Shown piece by piece: positions 20,270-31,004 of a DNA stretch of 64,000 bases. The stretch comes from Phymorhynchus buccinoides (Eukaryota; Mollusca; Gastropoda; Neogastropoda; Raphitomidae), in assembly GCA_017654935.2 (NCBI GenBank), contig CM065691.1, forward strand, positions 22,835,427-22,899,426. The letters run 5' to 3'. Numbering within the stretch: the stretch's first letter is position 1; each line of letters begins with the position of its first letter. The notes beneath the pieces were generated by a model. That model was not told the DNA's origin. It searched no databases and was given only the letters and a program-made list of their open reading frames with translations. Both the position numbers and the translations under genes were made by a program.

Positions 20270-21370
20270 CCCCTCTTATTAACAACATCACCATATCATA
20301 CAACTGATTCTGATTAAGACTGGATTTGTTCACTTTAAAAACTAATTACCAATGGTCAGGTCTTAGGACCAAATTATACATAAAACAAACAAGATTTTAA
20401 TAGTAACTTTTAAAACAAAACGAATTTTGGTATTCATAAACTGACTTTTTACAAAATTTTAACCTATCTTAACATATGAAAACTACTAGAGCATCTCTAG
20501 ACTATGCATAGTACGTCCTAAGGGACAAGATTTAACAGGTTAAAAATATAAATTTTTCACTAAATAGCCTGTATGTAAAAGATGTGTACATAATAATAAT
20601 GTACATATAAATTTTTGGGGCCACTTGTCTTTTGTAACCAATTGGTTATTGATGGATTCAGATTAAAAACTGAACTTATCTATTTGAAATACTGACTATT
20701 AGTGGTCAGGTTCCATAACCTATTTATAACAAAAACAAACATAATTTTAATAATAACTTTTTAATAAAATGATTTTATCACTTATAAACATCTTCTTATA
20801 ATAAATTTACATATTTTCACATGTGAAAACTACATTACGTCCTGTCCTAAGGGACAAGATTAAACAGGTTAAACACTTAAAACACAAATCTAAAATCTAA
20901 TCACAACTTAGCTAATCTTAACAAGCCTTCTTATATTTAACAGGCTAAATGTTAGGACTGTACTAAACAGTTTGTATATAAAAGTTGTGCACATAATAAT
21001 AATGTACATATCATCTTTTTAACCACCAAATCTTTTTTGTGACCATTTGGTCACTGATCAATTTGGATTGAGGCTGGGTTCGCCCACCTGGAAGACCGAC
21101 TGTCAATAGTCTGGTCTCAAAACTCTAATAAAACTTAAACAAAATTAATTTTAAAAGTAACTTTTAAGCATAACGAATTTTATCACTTACAAACTAAATT
21201 CTCAATGGGTTTTGGGGTGTTTGAAAACTATTGGGGATATGCACCTTATGGAAGATCCCTACGTTGTGTCATGTCCTAAGGGACAAGTGTAAATACAACC
21301 TAACTTATTAAAAAAACTAAATAGTATGTAACAGTTGTGTACATAATAATAATGTACATATTATTTTAAT
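20270..21370 (+). repeat. AT-rich tandem units (~330-430 bp, three copies)
   Basis: Three diverged units each contain CCTAAGGGACAAG (20517, 20846, 21275) followed by the inverted repeat GTACATAATAATAATGTAC (20586; a GCAC variant at 20987; 21339). Each also has TGGTCAGGTxxxxxxACC and TAACTTTTAAxAxAA phrases in the same order. No coding frame. They could be a 3' subterminal repeat of a mobile element or a short satellite array. Confidence 0.75.
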
Positions 21371-21847
21371 AATACCTTTCGGTTTTTAACTTTATATACA
21401 GCTTGTATGTAGACATGCCTCTCAAGAATTTTAATAATAAAGCTCTTTTTGAGCACAACACGGATTTTTACAAAAAAGCTCAGTTGAGCGTAAAGCATGA
21501 ATTTTAACTGTAGCCCTGGGGTTTTTAATCAGACCTCCTCCAATCTGCCAGACTTAAAGCAAACAGCCAAATATCTTTTACAAACAAAATATTTTATCAC
21601 AAACATAAATTTTATACTCTAAAAACTTGTGCGCAATTAAAAACTTCTTAAAAATCTTTTCAAAATAATAATAACTTACTTAAATTTCTACAAATTTGTA
21701 AACTTTCAAATTATATCTTATCATTTAAAAATCCACTTTTTTCCAGGATCTTTATTATTTTAAATGCCTCAAATAGTCTTTTGACTCAGAGGGCGTAAAA
21801 TGTCTATTTTTCTCTCTCTCTAATCTGGGTTCCATGTTCAGACAACT
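21371..21847. other. AT-rich non-coding DNA
   Basis: Poly-A/T-rich, no frame or motif. It ends with a CT run and ATCTGGGTTCCATG just before the U2-headed element. Confidence 0.4.
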
Positions 21848-21983
21848 GATCGCTTCTCAGCCTTTTGGCTAAGACAGTGATTCAGGAACATAAATTTTTG
21901 TTTATACCTGGTTGGTTTGTTCAGCCCGTCGTACATGGCGAAAGCCGATACACGACGTTAAACTGAACTTCCAATCTGGGTTC
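21848..21983 (+). mobile_element. U2 snRNA-headed SINE-like element, second copy
   Basis: Same length (136 bp) and orientation as 15724-15859; the head reads ATCGCTTCTCAGCCTTTTGG CTAAGA. Both copies are preceded 14-16 bp upstream by AATCTGGGTTC and end in AATCTGGGTTC. That phrase is either a flanking duplication or the tail of a tandem neighbour. Confidence 0.7.
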
Positions 21984-21989
21984 ACACTT

Positions 21990-22555
21990 TTTTAGCCAAT
22001 AGTTATTATTTGAGTATTAGGGTTAGTCACTTTTTTCAGTGAAGCTCCACTTTGGCTCACTCATTATCGGCTGCTCGATCTTGGCCTGCCTTCTTGTAAC
22101 ATAGGCCTATTAGTGACGTAGGCTAATGATGTTATTTTCATAACATGTGTTAGTAGTTAGGGTTCATTTTTATATATGTGTGGCTTTCGCCCTGACTATC
22201 GATGCTGTGCATGAACTCTTAACGGTAAACGGCATGAACTTTCGCCTGCGGAACCGATGTTAGGCCGCCTAGCCTACAAACATTGATGCTGTGTGCACGA
22301 ACTCTGATGATCGCTGATGTGCCTTCTCATTCATGCTGTTGATGTGAATCTACAGTGACTACTGATGTATTTGCTGCACTGTCTTCGTAGTCTTTCTTAG
22401 TAAATAAACAAAGTCAAACAACTGTCTGGTTTCCTCTATATGTTCCTGGTCTGCGTGGAGTGCTGATCAACACCCTCCAATCCTTATCCTGATCCTTATC
22501 CCTCAACAACTCCTCCTTATACCTATCCCTTAACCCCCTTACCACCCCTATTACA
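21990..22555 (+). mobile_element. LTR-like relic
   Basis: Non-coding ~560-bp segment with AGTAAATAAACAAAGTCAAA (AATAAA signal) and a ~150-bp end AACACCCTCCAATCCTTATC... CCACCCCTATTACA shared with 5697-5870. It replaces the tail half of the SINE that begins at 22556. Termini and target duplication were not resolved; solo LTR is a hypothesis. Confidence 0.35.
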
Positions 22556-23190
22556 TATTAATACAGATAGCTGTAGCGGTGACCACGCCTCGGTTAAACC
22601 TCATCGGCTATGGCACCGCCACAAGTTAGTATAATAATAAAAAATAAAATTAAAGATTAATTAATTAATTATTCATTCATTCATTCCACATTACAACAAA
22701 AGTCATCAATTGAAGCAGAAAAGTGTTGTGAAGAACTCAACCCTCATCACATGGCTTTTTTCTTATTTCAATTTTCATTTACATAATTTAATGATTATGT
22801 TGCTTAATTTTCTGTCTAGAGAAAAAGTGAAGGTTCAATCATTGTGTGTGTGCAGTGAAACACTGAAAGTATAAAATAAAAAAAGCTGCAGGGGAGATAA
22901 GTGGGAAATGTGCCTAGTGTGTGTTGGCTGTTGCATACGTGTGTGTGTGAGACTGAGAGTGTGTACGTGTGTGTGTGAGTATGTGTGTGTGTGTGTGTTC
23001 GTTCGTTCTTTAATTTAACGTCTATCCACCTTACAGTGATCTTAGACAACAACAACAACAACAACAAAAGTATATGTATGATTATGTGCAAATGTCCGTT
23101 TAAGGGGGTTGTGGGTGTGCGTGTAGGAAGATACGAAGGATTGTTAATCTATGCATGTGTGTGTGTGTGTGCGTGTGCGTGAGAGTGTGC
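22556..23190 (+). repeat. Dispersed ~630-bp repeat (partly SINE), inverted copy at 41560-42260
   Basis: Begins with the head half of the 14264-type SINE (minus sense), then ATTCATTCATTCATTCCACA, a CTGCAGGGGAGATAAG phrase, TG/GTTCGTTC microsatellite, TAACGTCTATCCACCTTACA and a second TG run. The same order is found reversed at 41560-42260. No coding frame; the His/Thr-rich frames are microsatellite translation. Confidence 0.8.
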
Positions 23191-23550
23191 ATCTACATAT
23201 TTGCCGATAAATCGATGTATAAATCTATGCACTTAGTTTCGTAAAATTCACAAACGATTCTGATTGGCTACGCTAGGACTACTTTCGGCTAGGACTACTT
23301 ATGTCATAGAGGTAAAAATACACCGCCACAACAGCTCTGCTAGTGCTATACTTCAACTTGTTCCTGTACTTGCACTTTTGTAGAACACACAGACTGAGTT
23401 TGAAAGCAATATTTGATGGCGTCTACTTTGAGAAGTAAGTGAGTAGCCTAGCTGAAGGAAGGTGTTTAAAAGAAAGAAGCCCATCCCACTATTCGGTACG
23501 AGTAGGCCGTGTGTGCCGGTGGGATGGATCATGGACGACACAAAATCACC

Positions 23551-24386
23551 GGTCCGTCGAAACACCCAAAAAAACCGGTTTTGGGGGTCTGGTTTTGGGG
23601 GTCTTTTTACCCTAAAAAACCTCAAGGGGCTTTCGGAAATAACCTTGAAACCTTGGTACCCAAAAATTGAAAAAAAAATTGGTACCCCCCAAAAACGAGT
23701 CGCATAAAACTCAGAAAGTTAGGGATAGGGTTCGGGATGGCTCCCCCCCTGTCGTAATGCAAAAAAGTAGCATCGTGTAAATACTTCGCTCGCTACTATG
23801 AGACTTAGCATTTGCGACATTGAGCGAATTTTTTTAAATTTCACTTTTTCCGTACTGTCATGAAATATGAACGATTTGAGTACGGAAAAGTGTTTCAAAT
23901 ACGGAAAAAGTGAAATTTGTCGTTTCCTTAATGTCGCAAATGCTAAGTCTCATGACATAGTAGCGAGCGAAGTATTTACACGATGCTACTTTTTTGCATA
24001 CGACACCCCCCACCTGCGTGCGCATCTCGACACTTCCGTTGGAAGTGTCGCCATCTTAGTCCTTATTTGTGTGTAAACAAGTTTCGAATTGGAACAGCCA
24101 AATACGCAGCATCGATCTGGCAATTTTCAAAAAATGTTACTGACTAAGATGGCGGTCTCCCATAATATGGCGCTCCTTGTGGCCGGATATGACGACACGT
24201 TCCGTGGGTACCAGCCATAGGGATTTGTTAGGGATAGTAAGATGGGAGCAGGAAAAGATAGACAACATAAAAATGTCCTGATTATAATGGTTTTGTCAAG
24301 TTTCCTTGTTTTTGGGGGGTACCAACAGAGGGTTTTTTTGGTAAAAAAGACCCCCAAAACCGGTTTTTGGGGTGTTTCGACGGACC
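23551..24386 (+). mobile_element. 836-bp TIR element (MITE-like), host of a nested foldback
   Basis: Ends in long inverted repeats: GGTCCGTCGAAACACCC...CCGGTTTTGGGGGTC on the left and GACCCCCAAAACCGG...GGGTGTTTCGACGGACC on the right. The interior has no transposase. A flanking CAAA occurs on both sides but overlaps low-complexity sequence, so the target duplication is uncertain. Inserted into a SINE. Confidence 0.8.
23750..24005 (+). mobile_element. 256-bp foldback element TGTCG...CGACA
   Basis: Near-perfect long palindrome: the left arm TGTCGTAATGCAAAAAAGTA... CTCGCTACTATGAGACTTAGC pairs with GCTAAGTCTCATGACATAGTAGCGAG... on the right. It sits within the 836-bp TIR element, flanked by C runs. 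A diverged relative lies at 39532-39753. Confidence 0.85.
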
Positions 24387-24431
24387 CCAAATTCACATAG
24401 CATTATTAGCACGCATCCTGTGCGCTATTAA

Positions 24432-24670
24432 CCCTTTCACCGCCAATGTCGCATTTATGCACCAGAATGGTTTAACACCCTTGTCACCAAAAGGCATCAA
24501 ATTATAGTCTGTTATCCGAAGACCCTATCTTCTTAATTTTGGGAGGTAAGGATAGGCCTTACTTTATGCATGTTACTGAGGAATTCCCAATATTGCAGAT
24601 AATTGTTTTTTCCTTACTTAGCTAAATTTAAGGGTATTTTTTGGTTGAGAAATGGCTGGCGGCGAAAGGG
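24432..24670 (+). mobile_element. piggyBac-like MITE (TTAA target) nested in a SINE
   Basis: TTAA at 24428-24431 and 24671-24674 bounds CCCTTTCACCGCCA ... TGGCGGCGAAAGGG. The same family as 8775-9014 (opposite orientation). Its insertion into the SINE sequence gives an empty-site reference at 26295-26320. Confidence 0.85.
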
Positions 24671-24919
24671 TTAATGGTCTGAATGAAGACCGGTGAGCGC
24701 GGGGCAGGATAAACATCCCCAACTGCAGGAAGAAGAAGATGATCGATTTGTGAGGTTATATAAATTTCACAGTGGCTGCGGTTACGGGGTTGTTGCAACA
24801 GTGCCGCGACAGTGCCAACACCCCAGATGACCATGACCGGCATGACCGTTACCTCGGTTTTTTTCTCATCTGAAGTACCAGGAAATAGTATCTTTCCCAG
24901 GGATACAACACCATGACCA

Positions 24920-25110
24920 GGAGCGGTATTCATGTCGAGGTGCTAAGTGACTTAGCATACTAATATCTTAGTAGCTCCTGCTAAAGCCGAAATTTGCTAT
25001 TCACGTCGATATTTAGGCCTAGCATGATAATAACTTAGTAGCTAAAATCGCTGCTAAGTTAGAGGCGGGGGGTCCCGCCTCTAAATACTTAGCATACTGA
25101 TAACAATGGC
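24920..25110. repeat. Foldback repeat rich in GCTAAGT/ACTTAGC
   Basis: From GAGCGGTATTCATGTCGAGG onward, CTAAG and CTTAG motifs alternate (TGCTAAGTGACTTAGCATAC, ACTTAGTAGC, GCTGCTAAGTT) over 190 bp, giving several overlapping hairpins. A similar element with a GAATACCGCC end lies at 39092-39203. Probably a small MITE family. Confidence 0.45.
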
Positions 25111-25114
25111 TGCC

Positions 25115-26025
25115 GTGATTGCAGTTTGTCTCATTCAAGGAGACATTTACGACGAAAACGCATTTTTGGTGAGAGACTTCGTCCACTGTAGGCACTAGAT
25201 GGTATTGACTCATCCAAAAGATTATGTTTTCCAAGAATTGACATCTTTCCAATAACTGGTTGGGCACTGGGGCGGCTGGCACATTGTGAACCGAGCCAAC
25301 GCGCTGTGCCCGTCTCTTTTCGTCAGGTGTTTCTTTCTGTGCAAGTGAGTCTTTTCAGTCTGTTTGTGGTGATATGGTAGGCTTTATTTCACAGCCCATG
25401 TCAGCAGAATCGTGTCCAAAGTCAGTGACGCTTCCCTCAAACAGTTTAGTTACTAGATTTTACTTTTAGGTCAACATACTGCTTGCTGAATGTGTGTGTT
25501 CGTCTGATGGCTTTATTCATCGAAGGGAGCTTTGTTTTGTTTACCGTTGACAATGCCAACCGTTACCCACGTAGCCGTTGTCTACAAAACTTCCTGCCTT
25601 GCCACCTACCGGCAATGACCTTAGACTTAATCAATTCCTGCAATGATGAAAGAAACTAAAACAAATCTTTGCTGTTGTTGTGGTGGTGGTGGTGTTGTTG
25701 TTCTAGATTACCACATATGTTATAGATGAAGGTAAGGGTTCCCTTGATAGATCTAGACGATACCTACATCATATCGTGATCGCGGGATAATGCTGAAATA
25801 AAATACATAAAAGATGTAGTCTAGTCTAGATCTAATGTGTCATGATCATGATGCTGCACGCTAACTAGACCTGTGCAAACTTATTGCCCCTATTTCATTC
25901 AGTAGATGACACACAGGCCCACACGGATCTGAGAATGAAGAATAACAAGTCTAGATCTGTTTGAAAATGTTTTCTATGTTCTTATGAGGTGAAACAGAAA
26001 ACAAGTTAAACGTGTGTGTGTAAGT
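25115..26025. other. Intergenic, no gene seen
   Basis: Mixed sequence with a short GTT/GGT repeat at about 25670-25703. A minus-strand frame of 87 residues (25019-25282) has no recognised domain. Conserved in copy 2. Confidence 0.4.
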
Positions 26026-26029
26026 TTGC

Positions 26030-26375
26030 GAGTGTGTGGGTTTGAATCCAGCTGGGGTCGCAGTGGTGTGTCCTTGGGAAAGGCACTTTACTCCTATTTT
26101 CCTCACGCCACCCAGGTGTAAAATGGGTACCTGACGTCAGTTGGGGAAAAAGTCCTTCGGATCAGACTTAAAACCGAGGTCCCGTGTGCGAACGCATGCA
26201 CAAAGATCTTGTGCACACGTTAAAGCCCATTCCACTAATCGGTAGGAGTAGGCCATGTGCCGGTGGGATGGATGACACAAACTCACATAGCATGCATCCT
26301 GTGCGCCAGTTGCAGTCTAAATGAAGACTTTGGGCGTGGGGCAGGATAAACATCCCCAATAGGAAGAAGAAGAAG
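26030..26375 (+). mobile_element. SINE with conserved central domain
   Basis: Starts near a B-box-like GGGTTTGAATCC, then a block TCCTTGGGAAAGGCACTTTA ... CACCCAGGTGTAAAATGGGT ACC. It continues through CTTCGGATCAGACTTAAAAC CGAGGTCCCGTGTG, to the AAGCCCATTCCACTAATCGG ... GGCAGGATAAACATCCCCAA end. The block resembles central domains shared by metazoan SINEs; this is from memory and not verified. Duplicated at 63400-63730. Confidence 0.7.
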
Positions 26376-26599
26376 CATAGTTTTGCTACCACATACCCTA
26401 GCCCACCCCTACCCCCATACTGGAGTGATGTCCGGAGGCCCTGGTCATAGTCCATTGACCTATTAATATTGAAAATGTCCTATTGTGTTCTATTGTGTTC
26501 CCCTGTCAGGACTAATGTCTGATTATTTTTGTAACACAGGCGAACTTTGTCTTATTGATTTCTGGAAAGAGCCAGGACATTGTCCTATTGATTTCTCTT

Positions 26600-26905
26600 G
26601 TCTCAGGACATCTGTGGCAGCGGGCGGGACAGGAACCAGTTGCCTAGCAGATTCAACAGAGGAAGTGGGGCTGGATTGGACACACCCACAGGAAACCAGC
26701 ATCACATGCCAGGCCCTGACATGGAACCCCCAGGGGAAAAGGACGAGATGTCGGCATCACAACAGCTGGAGGAGGGACACCCTGGCTGAACTGGAGAGAC
26801 AGGGAACAAGCTGGAATGGCGTGAAAAGAGCTGCCCAGAACAGGGTGTGATGGCGGGGTGTCGTCAGTGGACTATGCGCCTCTTGGAGCAACAGTCCTAA
26901 GTAAG
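26600..26905 (+). pseudogene. RTE-type LINE ORF2 C-terminus
   Basis: Across one or two frame changes the translation reads WTHPQETSITCQALTWNPQG, then SWRRDTLAELERQGTSWNGV and KRAAQNRV, with VSGLCASWSNSPK in a shifted frame. This matches the well-known tail of RTE-like endonuclease-RT proteins (QALTWNPQGKR, SWRRD, AQNRVRWR). Only the last ~90 residues are present. The copy-2 counterpart runs off the window end. Confidence 0.75.
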
Positions 26906-26909
26906 TAGG

Positions 26910-27815
26910 TAGGACATTTTGTCCTATCACTTTTCTATCCTCGGTACATGATCACTTACACTATAAAGTTACATCCATGATACAACTAGTCCCACATACC
27001 GCTAGTCCCACAAAATGTCTCTCTCCCCTTGTGTCCGTCAAACCCATATGAACGCATGCGCGCGCACATACACATACATTTACACTCTCACACACAAGCC
27101 CATTCAGAATATAATTATGCGTGCATTGCACTCACGCTTAAACAACGGTGTGTGGAACTAGCAGTATGGTAACAAAAGTATGCTTCCATGTGTGTGTGTG
27201 TATGCTCGCGCGCAAATGTGTTTGTGTATGTGTTAGAGAGAGAGAGAGAGAGAGAGAAAGATCATGTAGCCAATTGTATAAGTTTTCAATTTGTCAGTCT
27301 TGCCTATTGTATTGGGGGGTGTTGTCTGATTAACAAGACCTTTTTTTCCCTCCTACCTCCTCCATCCACCTTTCACCAACAATGCATGATAATGCTGACA
27401 CATGAACTGTTAGAAAACGTGCTATATCAAATTAGGCATATAATGTGTCTGAACAAGTAAAGATGCCTCGAAAGCATATATAAAATGAGTTGCTAAAAAG
27501 TCAGTTATAAGAAGCTATATTTTGTGTTTGTATCATCAGTGAGTGTATGTGTGTGCTCGCACATGCATGATTGTGTGTTTGTGGTTTTTAAAGCACTTGC
27601 ACACATGCATATATGTGCAAGCACCCATACATATTTTTGTAAAAATAAGATGAAAAGATAAACATTTGATAATACTTGATTCTATATCAAATATACCCAA
27701 AAATATTATAGGCCGGGCTGGCCCTATGGTTTACAGGTTGAACTTCAACAGAAACCATATAGAAGTAAAGCCATGTGATTTTGATTTCAATTTTTGTTTT
27801 TGTTTTATTGTTTTT
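26910..27815. other. Intergenic with TG and GA microsatellites
   Basis: Contains short TG and GA runs (27191-27256) and otherwise plain AT-rich DNA. It could be intron of the candidate gene whose exon begins at 27819. Nothing firm. Confidence 0.4.
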
Positions 27816-27818
27816 CAG

Positions 27819-27915
27819 ACTGGCAGTGAAGATTTAATTCCACAAGCGCAGGACGTGCCAGTGCACACTTCTGATGCTGTGCCAGCTGAGTACACGATTA
27901 CCACATCCATGTTTG
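27819..27915 (+). CDS. Putative internal exon (unknown protein)
   Basis: A polypyrimidine stretch ending TTTTATTGTTTTTCAG precedes the exon, and GTAATG follows it. The 97 bases encode TGSEDLIPQAQDVPVHTSDA VPAEYTITTSMF plus one base, an open non-repetitive frame. Joined to 30798 the phase is kept (G + AT = Asp). No family is recognised. It could be a chance open frame. Confidence 0.35.
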
Positions 27916-28548
27916 GTAATGTTAATAATAATATTTGTAATTATGCTTTTTTTAATTCTTATTTGGGGTGGGTAGGGTGGGTGGGGAGGGACTAAAACAG
28001 CTGTCTGATGTCCACCACACCGAATAGAAGACTTTTGCAGTCAGCCATGTGTGTGTGTATTACATGTGAGCATGCTTATTTGCTTGTCCCGTGCATATTA
28101 CATGTTTGTGTGAAAACAATAAATGTTTGTAGCATGAGTGTATCTATGATACACACACGTATGTGCATGCACGCACATGTAATTTGTAATCATGCAACTA
28201 GCACTGTTTAAAGTATTCCTGTCATGCCATCTGTAGTTATATCAGTAAAATAATGGGACTGTATGATACTTCTCACCTTGGCATAAGGCTGTGTCAGACC
28301 AATTGACATAAGGTAGAACACCAAGACTACATCAAAATGCTATGTTCTAAATAGTTATGCGAGGATTGTCTATAGCCATGACAAACTCCTAGCATAACAT
28401 CATCAGTCTAAAATCGGTCGGAGTGTGGCTGCCCACATGGCGGGGTAATAAAAAAAACAGTCACACATGCAATGTTCTCGTCCATAGCTGGTTCGTTTTG
28501 TACCATAGTATTCAAGTTTTTCGGCTGTTGGGATGATCCCTGAAGTCT

Positions 28549-28737
28549 TTAAAGGCACAGCCGGACTGTAAAAGGAGGGTAGGCTTGACGCGCACTTAGT
28601 ATTCGAATCGCTGCAGCCACAGAAGCGGGTTTTCCCTTCTCTTCCCCCTATTGTGTGAGAAAGCAGCCTTCGCGCGCCGCGTCAGATGTGTCGGACCAGC
28701 GTTATCTGATCCTAGGGATCGGTTGATAGGCCTTTAA
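28549..28737. mobile_element. Possible TTAA-flanked MITE
   Basis: TTAA at 28549-28552 and 28734-28737, with short inverted ends AAAGGC/GCCTTT around a GC-rich 180-bp core. The inverted match is only about 6-8 bp, so a piggyBac-like MITE is plausible but weak. Confidence 0.35.
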
Positions 28738-28739
28738 GT

Positions 28740-29635
28740 ATGACAACAACAGCAACAACATTACATGGGCATAAGGCAGGTGCAGGGGACCTGAACATTA
28801 CCAAAAAGGGTAGAAATGCCTCTTGTAATGAATATCAGTGAAATTTCTGGCTAGTTTCTGTTTGGAATCATGCTTAGTTTAAGTACACTTATACTCTGTG
28901 AACAAAAAACAACACAATCGAGGTTAATTTGAATTTAGTTTTATTAATTTAAAAACTTGTATGTAGAAGTCATCAGTAATATTTATCATTCATTCATATG
29001 ATTGGAACAAGAAAAATGATATAGTACAACATATGTTAGTGTTAAATGGCAACATTATTTCTGTGCTTGAATATACAGAACACACCTTTTGTTTGTTTGG
29101 TTAATTGTTATTTTCCCTTTTTTCTTGATACAATCAGAATAGAAATCATGAGCAATATCATGAAAAAGGAAGATTGAGACCATATGATGACTGGCAAGAG
29201 ATTTTTGTGCAGACATCAGGAGGCAACGAACAACAGGAGAAACTGCACAGATGATGCAGCACTTGGTGAGAGCATAGCGCTTAGCAGTATAGATATGGTA
29301 CTTATTAATAAATGAATAGTAACATTAATCAACAAGTAAGGTGTATCAATAATTGAATTTTGAAATGGATGTCTTTACACTTTAGCTCTAGACCTTTAGC
29401 TCTAGTTCAGTAATTGTTACATATTGTTTCATAAATAGTAAAATTATGAACATTGAAAAGTATTAAAATGTAAAATCAAAGGTTTAAAATGTGCAACAAG
29501 ATTTTTTTTTTACAGGTTTGAAATTTAAAAAAAAAAAGGTTTTTCTTTTAAAGATTTGAATGTTCAGGTATCTTGGCATTCATTTCTAACACCACTTTTT
29601 ATCCTGAATTTCTGTTAACAAATGTCTTGATTCAT
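28740..29635. other. AT-rich intergenic DNA
   Basis: No frame over 60 residues with codon structure, no recognised repeat. Possibly intron of the candidate gene. Confidence 0.4.
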
Positions 29636-29702
29636 TATAATAATAATAATAATGAACATTTATAGCCCCTAATCAAAAAAAAAGCCCTAAGTGCTTACAA
29701 TA
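29636..29702 (-). mobile_element. LINE 3'-end relic
   Basis: In minus sense: TGTAAGCACTTAGGGC...TATAAATGTTCATTATTATT ATTATTAT. The TATAAATGTT plus ATT-repeat ending is the same as that of the LINE at 39491-40217 (CTCTATAAATGTTAGTTATT), so it is the last ~65 bp of a relative. Confidence 0.55.
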
Positions 29703-29777
29703 ATAATTGGAAGAAAAAAACACACAAACAAACCCAGCAAGCAATATATAAATAAATAGATGACAAAAATATATTAT

Positions 29778-29890
29778 ACACACACACGCGCGCGCGCACG
29801 CACGCACTAAACACAGACAGACGCACAGCACCAAACACATACACACCACACGCACACACACATATGCACAAACACGCATGCACGCACACA
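29778..29890. repeat. Imperfect CA/CG microsatellite
   Basis: CACACACG/CGCGCGCACGCACG alternating purine-pyrimidine tract. Arginine/cysteine-type frames across it are not genes. Confidence 0.85.
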
Positions 29891-30379
29891 ACGCGGTTGG
29901 AAGGGGCACAGTACTTTGAAAATAGATATATCATATCTTTCTCCCTTCAATGTGCCACTACTAGTGGAAACTGATCTTGCTACGGTTACGGCTACCGATC
30001 AAAGACTTGACTTTGATTAGGCCTACCTTTATTTTAAACAAATTACCCGATAATTCCAAAGATGCCAGTGTCTAAATGTCTTTGGATGATTATTCTTTTG
30101 CACACCATTCATCCATCGATCCAAGTTAAACTTGAAGACACAAAAATAGCCCAGAGAGTGGTTGCATTTGAAAACATTCAACACACCTGTCCGTTCATTA
30201 TTTTTTTTAATTAATTAATTAAATCACATAGTCTTACAATCACATTCATGCTTAAGTCTAACCTTTAAGCTTTCCAATGACATATAACTTTACATATTAA
30301 TTTTTTTATTTATTTAATAAAGAAAATGTCTTTGTTTTACTGTCTGGTGGTGTTGACCATAGGCCTTTTCATAGTATTT

Positions 30380-30440
30380 GGGCTGGACCAATCCGGCTAG
30401 CGTAGCGATCACCGGGGTCGAACCCTGACCGGCACAGCTC
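30380..30440 (-). mobile_element. tRNA-like SINE head fragment
   Basis: On the minus strand it reads AGCTGTGCCGGTCAGGGTTC GACCCCGGTGATCG; GGTTCGACCCC is a consensus Pol III B box. No acceptor stem or A box completes a tRNA, so a SINE head or a tRNA pseudogene fragment is likely. Confidence 0.5.
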
Positions 30441-30797
30441 CCCCCCCCCTCTCAAATGTTGTTTCAAGTCTCTCTAATAGTTTGTGTGTGTGCAGAGCTT
30501 CAAATTGTCGGCGCGCCTGCGTCATTGACCCATTTTTTAAACTTTTTTTTGACATCTTACTATTTTGACTCCAAATCTTACTACATCAATTTTTTGGGGT
30601 ACCAGTACCCAGGTCTGCACTAGTCATTTTCTTTGATTTTAGTGTTTTATCAGATTTCATAATTTAAAAATGTTTGATTCCCTTATGGCAGTTATGCTTG
30701 GACTTTTCCATGTATGTTCATATTAATTAATAGAATTTTGTACATTTTATTTTTAATCAATACATAAAAATAATAGATACACATGATTTTTTTTCAG

Positions 30798-30961
30798 ATG
30801 CTGACATCACTGATTTCCACACTGCTGGTCAACTTGTCTTCAGTGATGTCCACACGGCTGGTCAACTTGTCCTTGTCTTCAGTGATGTCCACATGCCTGG
30901 TCAACTTGTCCTGTCTTCAGTGATGTCCACACGGCTGGTCAACTTGTCCTGTCTTCAGTGA
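30798..30961 (+). CDS. Putative terminal exon made of a minisatellite
   Basis: After TTTTTTTTCAG the frame, joined in phase to the 27819-27915 exon, reads DADITDFHTAGQLV, FSDVHTAGQLVLV, FSDVHMPGQLV, then the repeat shifts frame (LSSVMSTRLVNLSCLQ) and stops at 30959-30961. The protein repeat follows from DNA units of about 38 bp. No domain known. The exon call depends only on splice-like signals and phase. Confidence 0.3.
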
Positions 30962-31000
30962 TGTCCACATGCCTAGTCAACTTGTCCTGTGCTACTGCAT
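30803..31000 (+). repeat. Minisatellite, five units of ~38 bp
   Basis: The unit reads CTTCAGTGATGTCCACACGG then CTGGTCAACTTGTCCTGT. The third and fifth units carry CATGCCT instead of CACGGCT, so a two-unit higher-order pattern is present. The first unit is diverged. Confidence 0.95.
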
Positions 31001-31004
31001 TCAC

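Larger units (their letters stand above)
23478..24735 (+). mobile_element. SINE 3' segment interrupted by nested elements
   Basis: The SINE phrase AAGCCCATCCCACTATTCGG ... GGTGGGATGGAT...GACACAAA is cut at 23550, resumes at 24387 (AAATTCACATAGCATTATTA), is cut again at 24428, and resumes at 24675 (TGGTCTGAATGAAGACCGGT ... GGCAGGATAAACATCCCCAA). Uninterrupted copies of the same phrase lie at 26220-26370 and 33528-33675. Confidence 0.8.
10541..26644 (+). repeat. Copy 1 of a ~16.1-kb direct duplication
   Basis: This block matches 47860-64000 in the same orientation, nearly base for base, including all internal transposons and their breakpoints. The match starts at TAAAAAAGATATATG and is still running at the window end. 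Differences are small indels, a 25-bp-class deletion near 20240, homopolymer lengths and a few clustered substitution patches. Confidence 0.95.

Noticed and set aside
30803..31000. CRISPR-like array
   Set aside because: Units are contiguous ~38-bp tandem repeats without unique spacers, and the genome is eukaryotic.
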